Positions 6,276 through 9,753 of a stretch of 9,753 nt of DNA are shown here, piece after piece. The notes under the pieces are model-generated. The model searched no databases. It saw nothing but the letters and a program-made list of their open reading frames with translations, and was not told the DNA's origin. Made by a program: the position numbers and the translations under genes. Each line of letters opens with the position of its first letter. Position 1 is the first letter of the stretch. Source of the DNA: Planctomycetota bacterium (GTDB taxonomy: Bacteria > Planctomycetota > Phycisphaerae > Tepidisphaerales > Tepidisphaeraceae); assembly GCA_029777755.1 (NCBI GenBank), contig JAKORQ010000028.1:1-9753 (forward strand). The letters are read 5' to 3'.

Positions 6276-6339
6276 CAGGAGTTGATGGGGCGCTCACGGG
6301 CCAACGCAGGCTGATCACTAATCAATACGGAAATCGACC

Positions 6340-8079
6340 ATGGGCAATTTCTTCACCGATAACGACGATATCAGGTTCCTCTTCGATCACATCGATCTTG
6401 CGGAACTGGCGCGGGTCCAGGAGGACAACTTCGCAAAGCCGGATGGCACCGACTATGCCCCGAGGAACGAGCAGGATGCCATCGACAACTATCGTCGCGT
6501 CCTGACGATCGTCGGACAGATCGCCGCCGACCACATCGCCCCCCGCGCTGAGGAAGTCGACAAGGAAGGTAATACGCTCAACCCCGATGGCACCGTTACC
6601 CTCGGTCGACGCGTGCGCGAGAACCTCGAGGTTCTCGCCAGGGCCGACATGATGGGCTTCACGCTGCCGCGCAAGTATGAAGGGCTCAACTGCCCGACCA
6701 CCATCTACACCATGGCCACCGAGATCGTCAGCCGCGCTGACTGTTCGCTGATGAACCTGTTCGGCCTGCAGGGGATCGCCGAGACCATCAACGCCTTCGC
6801 CTCCGAGGAGGTCAAGCAGAAGTACCTGCCGAAGTTTGCCCGCGGCGAAGTGACCGGCGCCATGGTACTCACCGAGCCGGATGCCGGATCCGACCTGCAG
6901 GCCGTGCAGTTGCGTGCCTGGCAGGATGATGATGGCCAGTGGCGGCTCACCGGCGTCAAGCGATTCATCACCAACGGCTGCGGCGATGTGCTGCTGGTGC
7001 TGGCCCGCTCGGAGCCGGGAACCACCGATGGCCGAGGCCTATCGATGTTCCTCGCCGAGCGCTGCCCGCGCATCAGGGTGCGCCACCTGGAGGAGAAGCT
7101 CGGTATCCACGGTTCGCCCACCTGCGAACTGGTGTTTGACGATGCCCCGGCCATCCTTATCGGCGAGCGCCAGCTTGGCCTGATCCGCTACGTATTCAGC
7201 CTGATGAACGGCGCGCGTTTGGGCATCGCCGCCCAGTCGCTGGGCGTGGCCGAGGCGGCCTATCGCCTCGCCCGCAGTTATGCCAGCACGCGCAAGCAGT
7301 TTGGCGTGGCGATCGAGCGGTTGCCGGCGGTCGCCGAGATGGTCACCGAGATGAAGATCGCCATAGAGGCGGCCCGTGCCTTGACCTATGAGACTGCCCG
7401 CGTCTGCGACCTGGAGAACAACAATCTCCGCGTGATGGAGGAGAATCCGCAGATGGACGCAGCCGAGGCCAAGCGCCGCAAGGAAGTGGCCCGCACGCTC
7501 AAGCGTCTCAATGGCATGCTTACCCCCATGAGCAAGTACTACGCCTCGGAGATGTGCGTGCGCGTCGCCAGCGATGCATTGCAGGTGCTCGGCGGCTCCG
7601 GCTACATCAAGGACTACCCGGCCGAGCGATATCTCCGCGACGCCCGCATCACGACTATCTACGAGGGCACCAGCCAGCTCCAGATCGTGGCGGCCGTGCG
7701 CGGCGTCTGCTCAGGCGCTTGGGAGAAGCGGATCAGCGAAATGGAGATTGCCGAGTATGGCGACGCTCTGCTGGCCAACCTCAAGAGCAGGCTGGCCGAG
7801 GGCAAGGCGCTGATGCTCAAGGCGATCGGTGTTGCCAAGGAGAAGGGCGCGGAGTACATGGACCTGTACGGCCGAAAGCTGGTGGATAGCGCGATCACGG
7901 TACTGGTCGGCCACCTGCTGCTGGCACAGGCCCAGAAGAACGAGAGAAAGAAGGCCGTCGCCCGCCGGTACATCGAGACCGGCCTGGCCAACATCCGCCG
8001 GGATGTGGACCTGATCTGCTCCGGCGACACGGCCCCGATGGAGCAATACGATCTGATCGCCGGCCCGGTGCCGAGGTAG
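6340..8079 (+). CDS. Acyl-CoA dehydrogenase, long form with C-terminal extension
   Basis: FAD-dependent dehydrogenase, 579 residues against about 380-390 for short/medium-chain enzymes. It introduces the alpha-beta double bond into an acyl-CoA and passes electrons to ETF. The N-terminal helical domain covers about 45-170, the middle beta domain starts around VLTEPDAGSD (177-185) with FITNG (209-213), and the C-terminal helical domain follows with ARSYASTRKQFG (311-322). Glu442 in IYEGTSQLQ occupies the catalytic-base position of SCAD/MCAD-type enzymes; LQVLGGSGYIKDYPAER (414-430) is the usual preceding motif. An additional helical part (about 455-579) and a start NFFTDNDDIRFLFDHID resemble the long acyl-CoA dehydrogenases of anaerobes and of the DmdC-like group. 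The substrate is unknown. GGA about 8 bases upstream is a weak Shine-Dalgarno match. Last gene of the etfBA cluster. Confidence 0.94.
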   Translation: MGNFFTDNDDIRFLFDHIDLAELARVQEDNFAKPDGTDYAPRNEQDAIDNYRRVLTIVGQIAADHIAPRAEEVDKEGNTLNPDGTVTLGRRVRENLEVLARADMMGFTLPRKYEGLNCPTTIYTMATEIVSRADCSLMNLFGLQGIAETINAFASEEVKQKYLPKFARGEVTGAMVLTEPDAGSDLQAVQLRAWQDDDGQWRLTGVKRFITNGCGDVLLVLARSEPGTTDGRGLSMFLAERCPRIRVRHLEEKLGIHGSPTCELVFDDAPAILIGERQLGLIRYVFSLMNGARLGIAAQSLGVAEAAYRLARSYASTRKQFGVAIERLPAVAEMVTEMKIAIEAARALTYETARVCDLENNNLRVMEENPQMDAAEAKRRKEVARTLKRLNGMLTPMSKYYASEMCVRVASDALQVLGGSGYIKDYPAERYLRDARITTIYEGTSQLQIVAAVRGVCSGAWEKRISEMEIAEYGDALLANLKSRLAEGKALMLKAIGVAKEKGAEYMDLYGRKLVDSAITVLVGHLLLAQAQKNERKKAVARRYIETGLANIRRDVDLICSGDTAPMEQYDLIAGPVPR

Positions 8080-8100
8080 TATCGCTCCAACATCGATGAA

Positions 8101-8194
8101 CACGGATGAACGCAGATTGATTCAGGTCTGCGTTCATTCATTTTTGGTGCCGATTGTGAAGGGCTTTTTGACCCACAGATGGGGCACGGATGGA
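8101..8194 (+). repeat. Two copies of a CACGGATG-type intergenic motif
   Basis: CACGGATG occurs at 8101-8108 (with GAACACGGATGAACGCAG around it) and at 8185-8192 (within CACAGATGGGGCACGGATGGA). Such ACACGGATG/ACACAGATG strings form degenerate intergenic repeats in several GC-rich phyla and are often mispredicted as small ORFs on the minus strand. No gene is supported between 8080 and 8519. Confidence 0.4.
8106..8145 (+). terminator. Intrinsic terminator of the etf/acyl-CoA dehydrogenase cluster
   Basis: An 11-bp perfect stem (ATGAACGCAGA / TCTGCGTTCAT) with a 10-base loop, followed by TCATTTTT, 27 bases past the dehydrogenase stop. The left arm is also part of a GAACACGGATGAACGCAGAT motif that resembles a repeat I have seen in intergenic DNA of Planctomycetes and Verrucomicrobia, so the terminator may be built on a repeat element. 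Confidence 0.75.
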
Positions 8195-8234
8195 AGCCGG
8201 GGCATTGACTTCCCGATACAGCTAAACACAAGCT

Positions 8235-8362
8235 GGAGCGGGCGGTCTCCGTCCGCGGGAGTTAAGGTCATCCTTGGCAGTGATTCGCTTACAGGCCAAA
8301 GGCATCCGAAGGACGAGTAGAGCAGTCCCGCCGGAACTGCGGGAGTTAGGGTAGTCGTTGAC
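8235..8362. repeat. Pair of imperfect REP-like direct repeats with internal hairpins
   Basis: Unit A (8235-8278) and unit B (8319-8362) align without gaps over about 44 bases, sharing GCGGGAGTTA, then GGT and TTG at the same offsets. Each has an internal stem with a 7-base loop: GCGG/CCGC in A (8242-8256) and TCCCGC/GCGGGA in B (8326-8344). Two degenerate copies of a hairpin-bearing element in one gap suggest a REP or small MITE-like family. No transposase is nearby. Confidence 0.5.
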
Positions 8363-8463
8363 GAACATGTGCTCTCAGAGCCAGGCAAACCGGGCGGCGT
8401 GCATCCATCTTTCGCCACGAAACGCCGAAGTAACCTGGCCAGCGAAGCCGAGACACAAACAAA

Positions 8464-8493
8464 GAAGGCGATGGCTCGTGTGCCATCGCCTTC
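8464..8493 (-). terminator. Intrinsic terminator of the HtrA-family protease gene
   Basis: A 12-bp perfect stem (GAAGGCGATGGC / GCCATCGCCTTC) with a 6-base loop, followed on the minus strand by TTTGTTTGTGT. It lies 26 bases past the protease stop, the usual place for a Rho-independent terminator. Confidence 0.88.
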
Positions 8494-8519
8494 TCGCGTT
8501 TGGTCCCTGGCAACAGTGC

Positions 8520-9753
8520 CTACTGGCGTCGGTTACCGTTGCTCTGCACGAAGATGAACCGGCCGCCGTCCCTGGTTACCACGTAGAGGGCAGCGCCCTT
8601 CTTCAGGTCGAGCTTGCGGATGGCCTCGACCGCCTCGTCGGCGTTGGTCACTTCCTGGTTGCCCACGCGGGTGATGACCATCCCGGGGGTCAGGCCGGCG
8701 CGGGCGGCCGTGGAGCCGGGCAGCACGCGCGTGATCACCGCGCCCTTCAGGCTGCGCGGCAGGCCAAGCTGACGCGCAATATCCGGTGTCAGGTTATTGA
8801 GCGTGACGCCAAGCTGCTGCGTGTCGGCTTCCTTGTCTTCTCTCTGGTCGGCCCGGCCGATCATGTCCGGGGTGGCCGGCTGATCGCCCAGCGTCACCTC
8901 GATCGTCTGCGTCTTGCCTTCGCGGAAGACCTCGAGCTTCACCTCTGTCCCCGGCGAGATCATGGCGATCCTGTTGCGCAACTCATTGGAATCCTTTACC
9001 GGCTTCCCGTTGAGCTTCGTGATGATGTCGCCTGCCTTCAGCTTGCCGGTGGCCGGCGTATCCGGCAGCACATCATGCACGAACACGCCACTGTTCTTGT
9101 CGTACCCGAGGCTCTGCGCGATCGGCCCGGTCTGCGGCTCGTCCACCGACGCGATCACCACGCCCAGCCAGCCGCGAACGACTTTGCCCTTCTCGCGGAT
9201 GATCTGGTAGATCTGCTTTGCCTGGTTGGAGGGGATGGCAAACCCTACACCCTGGAACCCGCCGGTGCGCGAGGCGATGGCGGTGTTGATGCCGATAACT
9301 TCGCCATGAATGTTGGTCAGTGGCCCGCCGGAGTTGCCGGGGTTGATGGGAGCGTCGATCTGCAGGAACTCTTCATATCCCGCAGGGATGATTCCCATGT
9401 TGGTCCGGTTGGTCGCCGAGACGATGCCGTGGGTCATTGAGCCGACGTAGCCGAACGGCGAGCCAAACGCCAGCACCCAGTCACCTTTCTCAAGCTGACT
9501 GGAATCACCCCACCTGGCCGCCTTCAGGTTGTCGGCCTCGATCTTGATGACGGCCAGGTCGGTCTTCGGGTCAGTCCCGACCAGCTCGGCGTTCTCGATG
9601 GTTCGTCCATCATTGAGAACGACCGTCATCTCATCAGCGTCGCCGGCCACGTGGTTGTTGGTCACGATGTAGCCGGTATTGCCATCGACTTCAACGATCA
9701 CGCCCGATCCCTGGCCGATCTGCTCGCCGCCAAACGGCGCGCCATCAAACCAC
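8520..9753 (-). CDS. htrA: HtrA/DegP-family serine protease with two PDZ domains (N-terminus missing)
   Basis: Envelope quality-control protease, 5' end beyond the right edge of the window. The frame stays open to 9752 and reads WFDGAPFGGEQIGQGSGVIV before the first internal GTG, so the GTG at 9701 is not the start. The trypsin-like triad is complete: His in TNNHV (codon 9651-9653), Asp in DPKTDLAVI (9558-9560), Ser in GNSGGPL (9330-9332). PDZ1 begins near RGWLGVVIASV and includes GVFVHDVLPDTPA, GDIITKLNGKPV. PDZ2 includes GVTLNNLTPDIARQLGLP, GAVITRVLPGSTAA and GMVITRVGNQEV, and the protein ends NGNRRQ. Two PDZ domains fit DegP/DegQ/MucD rather than DegS. It should act in the periplasm on misfolded proteins; the signal peptide is out of view. 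A strong terminator follows. Confidence 0.95.
   Translation of the reverse strand, partial: WFDGAPFGGEQIGQGSGVIVEVDGNTGYIVTNNHVAGDADEMTVVLNDGRTIENAELVGTDPKTDLAVIKIEADNLKAARWGDSSQLEKGDWVLAFGSPFGYVGSMTHGIVSATNRTNMGIIPAGYEEFLQIDAPINPGNSGGPLTNIHGEVIGINTAIASRTGGFQGVGFAIPSNQAKQIYQIIREKGKVVRGWLGVVIASVDEPQTGPIAQSLGYDKNSGVFVHDVLPDTPATGKLKAGDIITKLNGKPVKDSNELRNRIAMISPGTEVKLEVFREGKTQTIEVTLGDQPATPDMIGRADQREDKEADTQQLGVTLNNLTPDIARQLGLPRSLKGAVITRVLPGSTAARAGLTPGMVITRVGNQEVTNADEAVEAIRKLDLKKGAALYVVTRDGGRFIFVQSNGNRRQ

Noticed and set aside
8101..8352. 84-base tandem period
   Set aside because: Both the CACGGATG pair and the REP-like pair are spaced by 84 bases, but the intervening blocks do not align with one another, so this is probably coincidence.
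8134..8418. 94-codon minus-strand open frame in the gap before the protease terminator
   Set aside because: It is made of the repeat units read through and has no ribosome-binding site or recognisable domain.
8358..9440. 360-codon plus-strand open frame opposite the protease
   Set aside because: Opposite the HtrA catalytic and PDZ domains. The codon pattern follows the protease frame, and no family is recognisable.
1..9753. CRISPR array, insertion sequence, prophage or defence genes
   Set aside because: No regularly spaced repeats, transposase, integrase or defence-family protein is visible on either strand.

Overview
The window looks like chromosomal DNA from a GC-rich bacterium, roughly 60% G+C by eye. 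Several genes resemble Planctomycetota proteins, perhaps class Phycisphaerae: a secreted coiled-coil plus PA-IL-like protein, a DUF6504-like protein, and a long acyl-CoA dehydrogenase behind etfBA. That placement is an inference from protein style, because no phylogenetic marker other than one tRNA is present.

Left part (1-2572, all genes on the minus strand). It holds a small secreted protein whose reading frame is broken near its C-terminus, a tRNA-Tyr(GUA) gene with a recognisable promoter and terminator hairpin, a two-gene unit (PRC-barrel protein followed by a zinc-ribbon membrane protein), and a DUF6504-like small protein that is also broken near its C-terminus. In both broken genes the missing family-typical end is readable in another frame immediately downstream, and a single-base change would restore it.

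Middle part (2654-8079, plus strand). First comes a translationally coupled pair encoding an ECF-type metal transporter: EcfT/CbiQ membrane protein and CbiO ATPase, with no substrate-capture (CbiM-like) gene in view. Then comes an etfB-etfA-acyl-CoA dehydrogenase cluster. These three proteins should act together: the dehydrogenase oxidises an acyl-CoA and EtfAB takes its electrons. EtfB carries the sequence signature of FixA/electron-bifurcating-type ETFs, but whether it bifurcates cannot be decided from sequence alone. The cluster ends at a good intrinsic terminator.

Right part (8080-9753). About 440 bases without a gene hold two terminators (one for each converging transcript), short repeated motifs and a pair of REP-like imperfect repeats. 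A minus-strand HtrA/DegP-type serine protease then runs off the right edge without its N-terminus.

I found no phage, insertion sequence, CRISPR array or defence system. The most useful observations are the two repairable frameshifts, the orphan ECF energising module, the possible bifurcating ETF, and the structured intergenic repeats.
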